A DNA stretch of 64,000 nt from Acanthaster planci. Its lineage: Eukaryota; Echinodermata; Asteroidea; Valvatida; Acanthasteridae. Position numbers and translations under genes: made by a program. Under the pieces are notes generated by a model. That model saw only the letters and a program-made list of their open reading frames with translations, was not told the origin of the DNA and made no database searches. The DNA lies in contig NW_019091475.1 in assembly GCF_001949145.1 (NCBI RefSeq), forward strand, positions 813,722 to 877,721, read 5' to 3'. Positions 50,448-61,872 of this stretch are shown here, piece by piece. Every line of letters begins with the position of its first letter. Position 1 is the stretch's first letter.

Positions 50448-50499
50448 ATTGTCATTTGCAGTAACATTGGCTATAGCCAATGTTACTGCAAATGACAAT
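50448..50499. repeat. Perfect 52-bp palindrome
   Basis: Two 26-base arms are exact reverse complements with no loop. The centre is GGCTATAGCC at 50469-50478. The left arm begins ATTGTCATTTGCAGTAACAT. It starts about 100 bases past the half TIR element. Confidence 0.95.
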
Positions 50500-50796
50500 T
50501 TTCTTTATGGGTTTTTGACAAGCGAACCGTATGCAGCATGGTACTGGTGGCCTAATCTTCTGCAATCAATTTTTTGAAGACCTTCAACTTATTTTCAACT
50601 TTTGTTTCACTATTTCTCAAGGTATTTTTCCAACTTTTTGTTTTATGCTAATGACTTCCATATTCATGAGCAAAACTGTAATGTCATCTCAGGAATACAC
50701 TGGTTTGTACATAAAAAGGTCCTGCATCTCGTCTGAATACAAAGTTGGAGAGGTTTGTGTAGTGCACGGCGTCTAGAAAAAAAAGGGAAAAAAATG

Positions 50797-51168
50797 GCTT
50801 GGAAGGTAGATGCTATTCTTCTCAACTGGATGGGGTCTAAAGGGCTACGTCTTTCATCCGTTTGCTCTAATTTCCAAGAGTCTTCAGAAGATTTGGGAAA
50901 AGAACGCTAAAGTGGTCTTGATCTGTCCATTTTGGCCGTTAATTCAGGCATGGTATACGAAACTTTTTGATTTTGCCATCGCTGAGCCCGTCCTCCTTTC
51001 CAAGAGACAGGATGTTCTTCGCCTTCTGCACAGTAAACAGGAAATTCATCCAATGTTCCCGAATTTACAGCTAGCCGCTTGGAAGCTATCAGCAACAGCT
51101 TAGAATGAATTTTGCAGTTGGTGTCGAATACGATCATGGCGTCATGGAGAAATCAGTCTAACATGAGT
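50797..51168 (+). pseudogene. Decayed DIRS-type retrotransposon fragment
   Basis: A frame with AWKVDAILLNW shifts by one base into KGYVFHPFALISKSLQKI, then KVVLICPFWPLIQAWYTKLF and HPMFPNLQLAAWKLSA. After a stop it continues in frame with NEFCSWCRIRSW. The order DA..W, FPPFALI-like, PxWPxQxWY-like, LxxAAWxLSG-like, then FCxWC, is that of the reverse transcriptase/RNase H end running into the tyrosine recombinase of DIRS-type elements. At least one frameshift and two stops make it dead. This is a family-pattern call without an alignment. Confidence 0.55.
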
Positions 51169-52092
51169 ACACTCCGCGTGGAGAAGATGGGCTTGCTGAT
51201 GTAGTTTCGAATTCATTTGAACTGTAACTGATTTGACTGAGAGAAGGTTGGCGGGTACACCATGTGGAATCTTTTCTATTAGAGTAACGGTTCTGAAAAG
51301 AACCAGCAAGAAATCAAAAAGATTTATATGTGAAATCGAGAAGAAAAATGCACCAAGTTTCCAGGAGCGACATTCCATGGTCGTTTTTATTTCTCTGGAC
51401 GTGTCTCGGAAATCACCATCATGGCCCGCAGACCAGTCTCAAGATGCTGAGTTTTCTGATAAGAATGAAGGGACTGGGGTACCCTGCCTTTTTTAACTGC
51501 AGCATTGAGACCCATATCACTATAAAAAAAGACTGATATCTTCACCATTACTGCCTGCAAGGAGCAAAGATGCGTCCACTAGCTTATATACATTTGAAGC
51601 AACATATGGGAGGGAGAGAACCCCCCCCTTGTGTTGGTCTTGTTTGACCAGCATCTCAGGAATGTTTTCAGACATCTGGGGGAATGTGTTAGGTAGCAAT
51701 AGTCTAGAGTGTCCATAGGGTTTGGACATGTGGGGGGTACCCCCTTCGTCCAATATCTTGCCGGGTAAAGTATTTACTTAGCTTTATCAAAACCATTGTA
51801 GATCATTGCAGATACCTTGCTTCCGAAAGAATATTGGACCATCACCTAACTATTGCTCCTGCGAAACAATAGTGTGACATCACATGCTGAGGTCTGGTTA
51901 AGGAGACAAGATGATTCAAATCCTCAAAGAATTGTCTCTCCGATTTAAACCACATCCCTCCCTCCACTATTGGTATTGCCCAGCGTACAAGAGGAACAAA
52001 ATTACTGATGCTTCTAGCCATGAGATGAATTTGACCATTATTATTCAGTGTTGACTATAGTCATGTACATCTACATGTACATAAAGGCTTTA

Positions 52093-52290
52093 CTCCAGGC
52101 ACAGGCCCTGTGTGGCGGTCTCAGCTGTCTCCCGGTCTCAGCAGTCCCACTTACCAAATATGGTAAAATACGTCATGCCATCTCTGCGCACAACAACGGG
52201 AAAGTCGTCCGTTTAATGTCCGGCTATTCAGGGGGGGGGGCGCAGGGACCGGGGGACATGCAGCTGAGACCGCCACACCTGACGCAGCTC
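52093..52290. mobile_element. Inverted-repeat element, probably MITE
   Basis: TGTGGCGGTCTCAGCTG (52111-52127) is exactly complemented at 52261-52277, with looser pairing beyond both arms (CTCCCGGTCTC against the GGGACCGGGGG side). The interior of about 130 bases has no coding capacity. No target duplication could be fixed. Confidence 0.55.
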
Positions 52291-52639
52291 TTGGCCTGGC
52301 ATGGATGAGCAACCTTTATTTATTTTCATCGTACACAATGCACAATACATCCCCATTAGTCACACACAGAGACGTACAGTCACCAGATCGCAGTGTGCAC
52401 ACGCTCTCTTCATTACCTCACAAATGTAAATGGATTTATATACATGTATGTAAGTTGGTATTACCGCTGCGGAAATATATTCTGGATTCAATCTATCAAG
52501 TGTTATCAATATGAATGTGCAATTTTTGTTATTTACACCACCAAAAATAAGCAAGTTTGGCAAGCAGCTGGTTTGCGGAACCATAGTCCATCGTCTCTCC
52601 AAATGAAGACCACGTTACTCTTGTAACAACCTTGGAATT

Positions 52640-53260
52640 TCATGAGTATACATCCAACTAACTCAGTAAACTGTTGGAAATTATTTCGTTTAGAAAAAAT
52701 ACAAAAATTTGAAATATTATCTTAGAAGTATGGATGGGTAAGTTTAAAGCGATTTAATCCATTCTGTAAAGTTATACACGAATTGCCATCGTTACAATTG
52801 TTTAAAAATTGTTGCCATGCCAGAACTGAAATAACAGACGATGAATTAAAACTGGAAATAAATATAAAGTAAGATTAAACTTAAATGTAAAAGCTGAAGC
52901 AAGTTTAAAAGAGGAAGAATAAAATAACACAAAAAGGCAAAAAACGATAATTAATTACAACAAATACATAACTACGTCAAAACAGAAAAGAAACTAGCAA
53001 AATAAAGTAAAATGGAACGAGCAAAATTAGTATATAAAAGAGAACATAAAATTTATTTATTTAAATAAAAATATGTAATCTCAAACAAAACTGAAACAAA
53101 AATACTATAATTCAATTTTGAAGGATTAAAAATTGCGCTTACAGTTCACTTAACTCCAGAAAGATTTTAAATACTGTTTCATACATTAAATAAAAGTTGA
53201 AATATGGACATTGTATTGTTTTCACTGTTAAGTTTAAAATTAAGTCCTATAATTACGGAC
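52640..53260. other. A-rich, very AT-rich island
   Basis: Composition changes sharply to A-rich on the plus strand (runs such as AAATAAATATAAAGTAAG and TAAAATAACACAAAAAGG). There is almost no C or G for about 600 bases. It lies 3' of the sulfotransferase gene and could include its 3' UTR or an inserted element. Nothing in it is recognisable. Confidence 0.5.
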
Positions 53261-53607
53261 AGAAAGCCAGATGCTAACCAGTTCTCCGATCGTATGAACT
53301 TCCCCTCATAATAAAGGAAATAAGCATGAAGCACCTAAATGTCCAGAGGGGGGCAGACTGGCACAGTTGCGTTACCAGGCTCTTCTTGGAGGGGGACAAA
53401 TGGGAGCATGGCTGTTTTTAAGAGGGGTTCCAATTTGATTCAGGACCTAAAATAGGTTTATATTCTACAAGTAAAGTAACATGCATCAATACACTACAGA
53501 TGGCGTGCCGAAAGCTCCCTCACTTAAAAAATCAAGCAATTTCCAGCATAAGGGGGGAACTCCTCCCCCCTTCCTACACCACTTGACTGGCTACCCGAGC
53601 CGGATCC

Positions 53608-54834
53608 TTAAAGCTCCCAAACCCAATCATACTTTCTGTCGTCGTGACCGATGGGAATACTGCCAACGAGTGACCGCGACATGTTCCTGAGGTGCGTCTC
53701 ATCTTCTAGCGAATGGTACCCAAGACGCGCCATCATCTGCGGACACTCTCCCGTCTCCTCTATCTCTTTGGCCGTGTCGAACGGGAGGTTGCTGCGCCAG
53801 GCTCGATAGGCTTCGCTGGAGTTCCTGGCAGTGGAATAAGTTAGTGCCGGCTTCTTGGACTCAGTGTTAGCCGCGATCCACTTCAACACAGACTCTGGTA
53901 CCTCCTTGTGACCCAGAAATCGGTGCATCCGTTTGGCAGCCGCTAAGGGATCCATTGCCGCATCCTCGTATCTCAAAAACATGTAGCGATTCTTTATATA
54001 CGGATTTCGCGTTCCAAGCTCAAAGTTCTCCAAGTTAAACTTACAGTGGAGGTAAAGGTATTCTCGGACACTTTGGGAGAGCTGAGTAACTTTCTTTTTT
54101 GTCTGAGCAAGGACTCGCGATGCAATCGTGGGTCGTGGGTCTCGTAATAAGTGTATTACTTTCAAGTTTGTGGCCGAATCCTCCATCATCGGCAACAAGA
54201 CCATGATGTCTCGCACACGAATCGACTTCACCACGATATACCCGCTCTGTAGGCAACTTCCAGTTGCCATGCCTCGGGTTAGCATGCACTTTCCTCTGAT
54301 GAGGGAGTTGGAGCACAGATCATGCAGTCTCGGTGCAAACTTTGGCAGCAAGGTCTGTCGTCGAGACAACCACTCTAGGTAAAAATCTAGGTGTTTGAAA
54401 TCACAACGGTACAACCGCCGAAGCATCCCGAGGTACGAGCTCCTTAAAACCTCCCTTTGACCTTCCAGTCCCTCGAGCGTGTTCAAAAGACTCAGCCCTG
54501 GTTCGAAGAGATAGAAGATGTCTTGGGAGTTACCTAACAGCTCGCCCACGAAAGAGGAGCCGGTTCGCATACTGGCTAATATGAGTACGCGCACTTTGCT
54601 ATCGGGGGTCGTTGGTGCAGTGTTTGATGCTTTTGCAGCGAGAGTTTTCTCCATAGAGTCGTATGGGCACTCTCGAGTGCTAGGCTTCCCTGTTTCTCCA
54701 TGTGATGCGTTTTTCTTCCAAGAATCCACCGATTTTGGAAAAACTACCATATGCCAATCCGCTATACTCAAAATCCATGCACCTGTTACAATTAAAACGA
54801 TCCACAGGAGAACAAAACGTTGATCGTATGCCAT
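53608..54834 (-). CDS. Carbohydrate 6-O-sulfotransferase, Golgi type II, intronless
   Basis: The 408-aa product transfers sulfate from PAPS to a sugar hydroxyl, most likely the 6-O of Gal, GalNAc or GlcNAc, in the Golgi lumen. Residues 7-25 form a single N-terminal signal anchor. The 5'-phosphosulfate loop is LILASMRTGSSFVGELL (84-100) and the 3'-phosphate motif VIHLLRDPRPTIASR (226-240). FLRYED (286-291) and the C-terminal pattern NSSEAYRAWR..C..MMARLGY are typical of the GST/CHST1-7 family, as is the length. N-glycosylation sequons are at N42, N338 and N384. It has a single exon, as many members of this family do. The exact acceptor sugar cannot be deduced. Its neighbours suggest no shared pathway. 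Confidence 0.9.
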   Translation of the reverse strand: MAYDQRFVLLWIVLIVTGAWILSIADWHMVVFPKSVDSWKKNASHGETGKPSTRECPYDSMEKTLAAKASNTAPTTPDSKVRVLILASMRTGSSFVGELLGNSQDIFYLFEPGLSLLNTLEGLEGQREVLRSSYLGMLRRLYRCDFKHLDFYLEWLSRRQTLLPKFAPRLHDLCSNSLIRGKCMLTRGMATGSCLQSGYIVVKSIRVRDIMVLLPMMEDSATNLKVIHLLRDPRPTIASRVLAQTKKKVTQLSQSVREYLYLHCKFNLENFELGTRNPYIKNRYMFLRYEDAAMDPLAAAKRMHRFLGHKEVPESVLKWIAANTESKKPALTYSTARNSSEAYRAWRSNLPFDTAKEIEETGECPQMMARLGYHSLEDETHLRNMSRSLVGSIPIGHDDRKYDWVWEL

Positions 54835-56573
54835 TGCTAGAGTCGCTCAAGTGCGCTGAACCAGGGCCCATTACGCATTCACAGTGACCAGTTGTGGCAT
54901 TGTGAAACTAAGGAGTTATTACGGTTTATTTTCTAATGCGCAATTTTCCCACATCGGACTTATGTTGTATGTTTCTTCAGGGTGCATGCGCATTAGCATC
55001 TATAGTTAACTTTCCAGCACGGCCTGCAGCTGTTTCACAGGCGCCTGATGTTCCTCCTGTTTCCCTACTTAATTAAAGTTAATTAAAGTTCATTTCTGAG
55101 CTACTGTTTGCTCATTCACCTCTGGCAGCAGATTTAAAACCAGCATTTCGTTTGCTTCTTTTTGAGATTCAAGATGACTGTTCACGTGCCCAATAAAACG
55201 GTAGACCTACGTGGCGTCAATCGTTTTGGAATTTGAAAAACAAATTGTGTCTTCACACATGTACACACGCAACACCTTTTGAGTGTAGACCTGGTATTCG
55301 TGACGCACAAAAAATATGACTTCATGTACTGGGTCACAAGCTTCAGTTTTAGAATTTATTTTTTCTCTTCAACATTTTTTGCCAAGCTGTTTGCTTAGAC
55401 CTAAGCTTCCTGCACGGCGTCAAGGGCGTGACAAAGACATGAATTTTAGAATCACTACATGTATTTTGCAAATTTGGCTCATCTCTTGACAATTTTGGGT
55501 GATGCTATATTTTTTTACACCCAACGACTGTAACTTACCACTCCCGGCAACGGCACACGTACGATTCTGCCAGGAGCCGGGTATCATATTAGATTTTGAT
55601 GGTATGCCCGGCTACCCTTTTCTGAGGCCCAGCAGCTCTTTATAGTTAAAAAAATAAAAAATAAAAAAATATATAATTGTGGCACAGAGACAAAGGTGGA
55701 TCAAGAACCAAATTTCCGGGAAACCCAGTATATGGGGACCCCCCAAAAATGATTTTTTTTTAAATGTAAACTTTGCAGCTTAAGTTCACACTTGTGCGCA
55801 TTTTGTGACTCGCGCTGGTGAGAGAGGGAACTCAAATAGAGCAAGAAATGCCTTGCTCTGCGTTTGTTTTATATCTAACACTTCATCTTTGGTTCCTTTT
55901 TTGGATCGGGAGGGGCATGGCTGCTTTGCCCGCCGTCACACATAGACCCAAAAAAGTAACAGGCCTATGAATGTACTAGTATACCTAATAGTGATAGAGA
56001 CATCACAGCTCAGTGCACGGATCCCATGTCCATGGTCAAACCAGAGAGTGTGCCAATACAGTGGCCAAGTTCATCAGAAAATGTCTTCATTCAATGTAGT
56101 TATGGAAACCTGAAGAAGCATAATGTGCTGTTTCGCTGATCTTCCCACGGCGAGGAGAAACCTGCCGGCGGGGGGCGAGAGCAAAGCTTTTTTCGGTCCT
56201 TCCTATGCTTCCGTATGATATTACTAATCAAACTTCTCCAACTTTGTTTTAGAACCTTCAATGACCCCTTGAAGTAGCGCCCTCTGGAGCTCAGTCACGC
56301 GGGAAAATTGATGAAGTAAGTTGGACCAAACATTAACAATATTAGTTGGATCATGGTTCATTGGTTGACATCGTTTAGTAACTCTTTCGAATTTGCAGGT
56401 CATATTTTTAGAAGAATCTTTCCTTCCCGTCTGGTAACGTAAAAGTTTCAGTAAGTACTTTTAGGGTGGAGGTTTTTCTTTATGGTGTACAGTATCTGAT
56501 GTCAAACTGTCATTGACTGCTAAAACATTTTGAGGAAATACTCAAATACGGCCTAGTACTAGTAGTAGGACCT

Positions 56574-56648
56574 TAGCCACACTAGTGTGGCACGGACTCT
56601 CAATCCCGATCGGGAGTGACAGTCCGTGCCACACTACTAGTGGGGCTA
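56574..56648. repeat. 75-base near-perfect palindrome
   Basis: Inner 54 bases (56583-56636) have arms TAGTGTGGCACGGACT and its exact complement around CCCGATCGGG, with a few mismatches between. An outer TAGCC/GGCTA pair extends it. It sits about 1.1 kb upstream of the coiled-coil gene's start codon. Confidence 0.85.
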
Positions 56649-57095
56649 CAAGGACCTAGGCCTAGTTCCAGTTTTCCACATGCCGCCTAAACGGCCTATG
56701 TGCAACGGACATGACAGACAACACTTGGGCAGTTGTTGGAGGAGGTAGCTGGAGGTTACTGTAGCATATAATATCTACTAGTACTACTCACTCATCCTCT
56801 TGGTATACGAAGGATTACTTTTTCATCGGGCATGTCCTTTTTGCGGCCCAAAAGCTTCCTGAATGATTTTATCGCGAGTCACAACCCCCGCTGTCATCTG
56901 GTCGATGGTATGATGGTCGTCCGTGTACACACGTTAGCCCCGACTACTAAGTGTTTTCGAAGTAGGGCTTAGGCCTAAATGCTTCAGACTTTTCTCAGCT
57001 AAATTTCACGGTTTATATTGTTATCCCTTTCTGATGGAATGGTTTTAACTTTTTAGGCCTAACCCTAACCACTGCTAACCCCCAAGGGTTGCTGG

Positions 57096-57194
57096 CCCTA
57101 ACCTTCCCCATTCACACACATTCATCATTCACACATGGGACAGAATTACACACTTTACTACTGTTTAATTCTGTGTGGTTGGGGAAGGTTAGGG
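57096..57194. repeat. Inverted repeat with CCCTAACC arms
   Basis: CCCTAACCTTCCCCA (57096-57110) is exactly complemented at 57180-57194. The right side runs into GGGTTAAAGG. The arm motif recalls the 33.7-kb piggyBac-type MITE, but TTAA is present only on the right. It may be a degenerate relative. Confidence 0.55.
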
Positions 57195-57689
57195 TTAAAG
57201 GAAAATTAGTGTTGTCTGTATGTGGAACTCTTTCCCTTTTTAAAATAGGCCTGCAAGAAATTAGAAAAATACTGCAATCAGTATGCTGCAGACTTCTTGT
57301 TCTTGCATGCATAGTAATATGTAACAATGTCATGATAGTACATGCACACGTGATTTATGACTGACAGTGCGGCTTCATAATTGATGCGGCAAGCTATGGT
57401 TGAACCACATTTTTGTGGGTCAAAGGTAGACGCGGTCGCTATGGATACCGTGTCCAGAATAGCCCATTGCACCGCACAGTTGTGCTTTGACGTAACATGC
57501 TCCATTCAGCAAAAAAGCAAAAAACACTGCACAGAAAAATTGAGAATGACAATTTTTTAAATAAAAGATTTGGTGGTGAAGCAGTAGTTAAATCTGCCAG
57601 GCCCGGGGAAATATACACTGTCAAGTTTAAATGCCATCTTTTTCTTTCACCAGTAACCCGGGTGGTTGTCATATTTGTTTTCTCTTCGA

Positions 57690-60600
57690 ATGGCGCATTC
57701 AAAGAAGCAGAAATTATCACAACTTCCATCTGAAGAGGATGATGGGTCTATTCAAGAAACCACACAACTGCAACACACCACAGTGGCAACCCCTGAGATA
57801 GATGTCAGCCTCGTTGATCGAATGAAAAAGCGTTTCAGTACCCGAAACCCCACAGCATCAGATACCAACGCTGCTGATGCCAGCAGCACCAATACTGAGC
57901 TTGAAACGTCATCGACGGCCTCAAGTCAATATCTGACGACAGGGGAGGAAGGACAACAGAAAGGTACTTCCAAGAGGAATTCGCTGGGTCGGAAAGTGGT
58001 CCAAATTGACAAGGTGTTCTCACCCGAGGCGAGCTCCGGCAGGGTATTCCAAAGTCCGACCAGGTTTCCCAGGAGAGAGTCAGGCTTGGCGGCCTTGTCC
58101 ACCATGCTCACGTCAGCTAGCAGTGAGTCTGACGATGCTACACAGACAGGGACAAGGGGTTCTGCCAGCAAAACGAGAGGTAAAGCAAAAAGGCACCGGG
58201 GAAATGACCAAGGAGAGGAAAGGAACTCGCAGTCTTCCAGTGAGAAATCAGCAGATGATCCAGATCAAAGGTACATGTAGGCATGGCAGTCTTGATATCC
58301 TTCCTTCAGATGCGCTTCATGATTATAGTTATTAGCAAGATACGTGGAATGAACTCCCGGCAACACACTCGTGAATTGCCCCTATTGGAGGGTAAAGGTT
58401 GGATCAGTCTCCTCAACGAAGACTCCATCCCAGAATTGCAATGTGCATGTTTGTTGGGACAGGCAATTCTCGACAAGATAATTGTCCAACAGATGAGCCA
58501 AACTCGCTAAAAGAAACCTAGCCCCAATACTGTAGTGCTGTTTAATAGTAGAGAGCATGTATGTATGTATTTATTCTTACAAACATCTGCAGGGAATTTT
58601 TCGTAAGAAAGAGCACATCTTCACGGGTAGAACTTCTGTAATATGGAACCCCATGTCATCAAAGCTAAAAAGCTGGGTCTTGATGGAGTGAGTTTTGAGT
58701 TCCAAAATGTTTTCTCAAAATCAAGCAAAGAGGTGCGTGTACATTTAAGTTCTCCCCAAGTTTCGTCTCCAGCTTTTCTTTTCCTTTCATTAATTTCCAG
58801 GATTCTCTCCTCATACCCAAGTGAGTGGCCAGGCCCAGCAGATGAAGGAAGTGAGGAAATGGCTGAAAGGTAATACGAGAGGCAAATACGTACCTTGAAT
58901 GAAGATTTCAAAACGAGCACTCAATATTGTGTCAATAAATCATTCCTTCATAGATACAGTTTGGGTTAGAGTTTCTAGATGTGAAGATTATCGACCCTGA
59001 TGTCATGGAAGATCGGAGGTTTAAACTTCCATTTCTTTTACTTGCTTGCACTCTGCACAAAAACCAAAACAAGTGAAACACTCCCACAGCATTCCTCTGT
59101 GAGAGGACCTACCCCTTGTTAGCTATTAAAGCCCTCAAATGTCACAATATTTTACATTTCATTGTTATTACCTCAACCTCTCTGCTGGACGTTTTGTGAA
59201 TTTTTCTCCACCCCACAATCTCACCCTCTCTCCCCTCCTCAAAAATCTGACTGGAAAAGGTTCTTCAAGCACTAAAATAAAAGACGATACACATTCTAGG
59301 AAATACGTATACAGTGAAGGAATTTAATTGGGAAAGGCGTATGAAATAGTGTCATCTCTTGTCAATCTTTAACCCTTCAAATGCTGCCCACCCTAATCTC
59401 TCCCCCCTCCCCTCTGTCGGGTCTACTGGAATTATATAGTTGTTATTTTGTCTCTTTTTGACAGATATGCAGCTCTCCGAGCGAGACTGTTTACCCTGAG
59501 TGGATCGCTGTCGGTTGCCAAGCAGCAGTGTGAACAGTACAAGGTAGGCCGGGAAATATTTACAAAGACAACCGGTTATTGTCACAGGCATAAGCATCCC
59601 TAGAAATTGTTCATAGATGAGCTCAGCTGCCAGTACTCCAAGGTTAAGATTTGTCCGGATTTTTTCTTCAGAGTAATCCAAGTCTGGATTGTTTTGGAAG
59701 AAAAGTTGATACGTGACACAAGAAATGGGTATTTAAGGGGTGCCTTCAAGCAAACACAAATGTATACAGTGCTCAGCGGACCCTATGCTGCTGTGTGATC
59801 TGCAAAACCTCTGCAGATTAGCTTGTGGGTATTTCATTTCCCTCCAGTGCCACCCCTGGTACGCTCCCATAAGCATTGCGGGTATTGTCTGTGCACAGTG
59901 AATGCGTACAAAGGCAGGGTTCCAGTCTAATGGGAGTCTAGCCAGAAAGAATATCAAGAAGTGTCTCATTTCATGACTCGGGCATGAGTTTGCTCACTCT
60001 CTCGAAATCACTCTGCATTTACCTCCTGTGGTTACAGCATTGCTAACCTTAAATCGTATTCATCAAATGAATCTTCAAAGGAGTTCTACTGAAGCATTTC
60101 AACACTGTCTCTGTGCATTTTTGAATTTCGCTTCAGGCCCTTGCTGATGCTTTGCAGGGAATCAACACAAATCTGGAGAAATGCTCATCAGAGGACTTAC
60201 AGGAAGAGGTGAAAAGAACAGGAGACCTAGGTTAGTAGTATTGATGTACCCTACCATGGTGCGGTCCCTAAAGTGGCGCACTTTGATTTTTGGCCTCTAG
60301 TGCCTTGCCAGAACAATATTTTTGCCTTAAATTTTATTCTAAATTAAATTCCATCAAACTCCCAATATTCTGATTCAAAAATCTCAATATTACTCACCTG
60401 TTTCAAAGGTCCGATTACATTTGACGGTATTTTGGCTTGATTTTCCCATTTGTCCCGAAGTGCAAATGAGCTCTTTTAAATTCCGCCCGAAAAGTGGAAA
60501 CAATTTTCTAACAAACTCGTGGTAAGTTTATAGAAGTGGAAGTAACATTAAACAATTTATTAGAATTGAATAACTTTAGAGAACTGCTCAAACCTTTATT

Positions 60601-61801
60601 TTGGATTCGCTGAGATCTGTCTCAAGTGCACCTTGTGAGGGAACAGTCAGCTGCATTTTTGCCCAGTTTCTTGACGCTGCTGTTTTTGAATTTCAAACGA
60701 AATTTCATCGTGTTGAACGTTGCTCACAAAGGTTCAATACCATGTCTCCTGAAGGTTCTAGAGTACCGAAGTGTGACGTCACTGTGAACCAGAAAGTGCA
60801 GTGCAAAGAAATGGAGTACGCGCGCGTGTTGGTTCACGCGCTGGTTGTCACGCTATTGCCTTTTACACACTAATTGTGCGCGTGACATATTCACTTCGGT
60901 ACTCTGTAGTACCAGTATTTAACCCAAGGAATTTGAGGTTTGTTCAATGACAGGTTTGGCAACACCTGTGTGAGGAAAATCAAGTGAATGCGAAAGCGCA
61001 CTGTGTTGGGGGCTCCACAATATTGACTAGTGAAAAATATGACTTTGGACTAAACAAAATTTGTTCTGGTTTTTCGTGGCAGGCCTAGAAAAATAAACAT
61101 TTACTGAATAAGCTGCCTCAACCCTCTTCCAACAGTGAGCCTTCTTTGTACCCTTTCTCGGCATATTCCTCGGCAGAAGTAACTGTGTTTTTTGAAGCTT
61201 TGATGACTGGTATATGTATACAGGGAGATGTAGTTTGTATGTACACTATGGAAATAATTTCCTTGAGGAAAATGGGTTGGCTCTCAGAAGAGTCAGTCGG
61301 GAGAAAGGTTTCGACGTTTCAAACAATGTGCTCTGTGAAGTTTTACTGAGCATGACTAAAACATGCAGTTCGGTGTGTTGAAACCTTTCCCATGACCGGC
61401 TCATCTCACAACTGACACCTGTTCTGAAGAGAGTTTGTTTCCAGTGTGCTTGCTAACAAGACCTCCCTGTAAGCCAATATTAGATTACTAAAAGCTGAAA
61501 TATTTCTCCTAACTTAAAACATCCATTTCTGGGCTTTTGATGCAGCGTTAATTTCTGTTTTGTGCGATTTTTTTTTTTTAACTAATGTTTGAGTTTTGAC
61601 GCTCCTGATATTCCAGTGTCAAAGATACAGCAGAAGTTGGAGAGCCGAGATCTGACGAGAGCAAGCCAAGAGACCTCAGGTGACAGTAACCGCAACAACG
61701 GTGACAGCGCCCCTCCAACCAGTCCAGCACACCCACCCACAGATCACGCCGCCCTCGTGAAAGTTTTGTTTAAAGCTGCGGCCACTGTCGATTCCCCTTG
61801 A
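57690..61801 (+). CDS. Unrecognised protein, helical C-terminal half, 5 exons
   Basis: Exons 57690-58270, 58801-58869, 59465-59543, 60137-60230 and 61617-61801 are all in phase (2, 2, 0, 1) and give 335 aa. The product starts MAHSKKQKL and ends HAALVKVLFKAAATVDSP. The first about 200 residues are Ser/Thr/Glu-rich with basic blocks (KKRFS, KRNSLGRK, KTRGKAKRHRG) and VFSPEASSGRVFQSPTR with two SP sites. Residues coded by exons 2-4 are helical (ERYAALRARLFTL, KQQCEQYKALADALQ), a likely short coiled coil. A low-complexity tail and a short terminal helix follow. The layout, small basic nuclear-looking protein with FSP..SG..F.SPT, loosely recalls the centromere protein CENP-R (ITGB3BP). This is a guess only. 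Confidence 0.75.
58310..58620 (+). pseudogene. Possible LINE reverse-transcriptase tail remnant
   Basis: The intron after exon 1 contains TWNELPATHS then a stop, then IAPIG in the same frame. TWNELP is typical of the last part of many LINE reverse transcriptases (DWNxLP and relatives). No 3' poly(A) or other part of the element was found, so this is weak. Confidence 0.3.
60760..60905. mobile_element. 146-bp MITE in intron of coiled-coil gene
   Basis: AGAGTACCGAAGTG at the left is exactly complemented by CACTTCGGTACTCT at the right (14-base TIRs). The interior contains GCCTTTTACACAC and GCGCGTGACATATT, which recur near 13.6 kb. No coding sequence. Confidence 0.7.
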
Positions 61802-61872
61802 ATCGGCCCCTGCATGTCAGTGGCGCAACGAGGCTGACATTTCTTGGGGGAGGGGGGGGGACACTGAAAGCC

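Larger units (their letters stand above)
45047..53607. other. Gene-poor region upstream of scaffold gene
   Basis: The scaffold promoter is probably in the first kilobase or more here, but no TATA or initiator can be defended. Present are a short ATT repeat near 45685, a 42-base hairpin (46664), ACATGT arrays near 47640-47745, a SINE/LINE tail (49245), a half TIR element (50133), a palindrome (50448), a DIRS remnant (50797), an inverted-repeat element (52093) and an A-rich island (52640). No host gene exon is supported. Confidence 0.55.
54835..57689. other. Divergent intergenic region
   Basis: The sulfotransferase (minus) and the coiled-coil gene (plus) start on opposite sides of this 2.9-kb region, so both promoters should lie in it. 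I cannot defend a TATA or initiator. It holds a palindrome (56574-56648) and an inverted repeat (57096-57194). The remainder is unremarkable. Confidence 0.55.

Noticed and set aside
50166-50498. 110-codon frame over the TIR half element and palindrome
   Set aside because: It runs through a non-coding element and a palindrome and has no recognisable product.
51520-51753. Minus-strand frame containing NTFPQMSENIPEMLVKQ
   Set aside because: It looks somewhat protein-like but has no splice context, start support or family I can name. Left out as unsupported.
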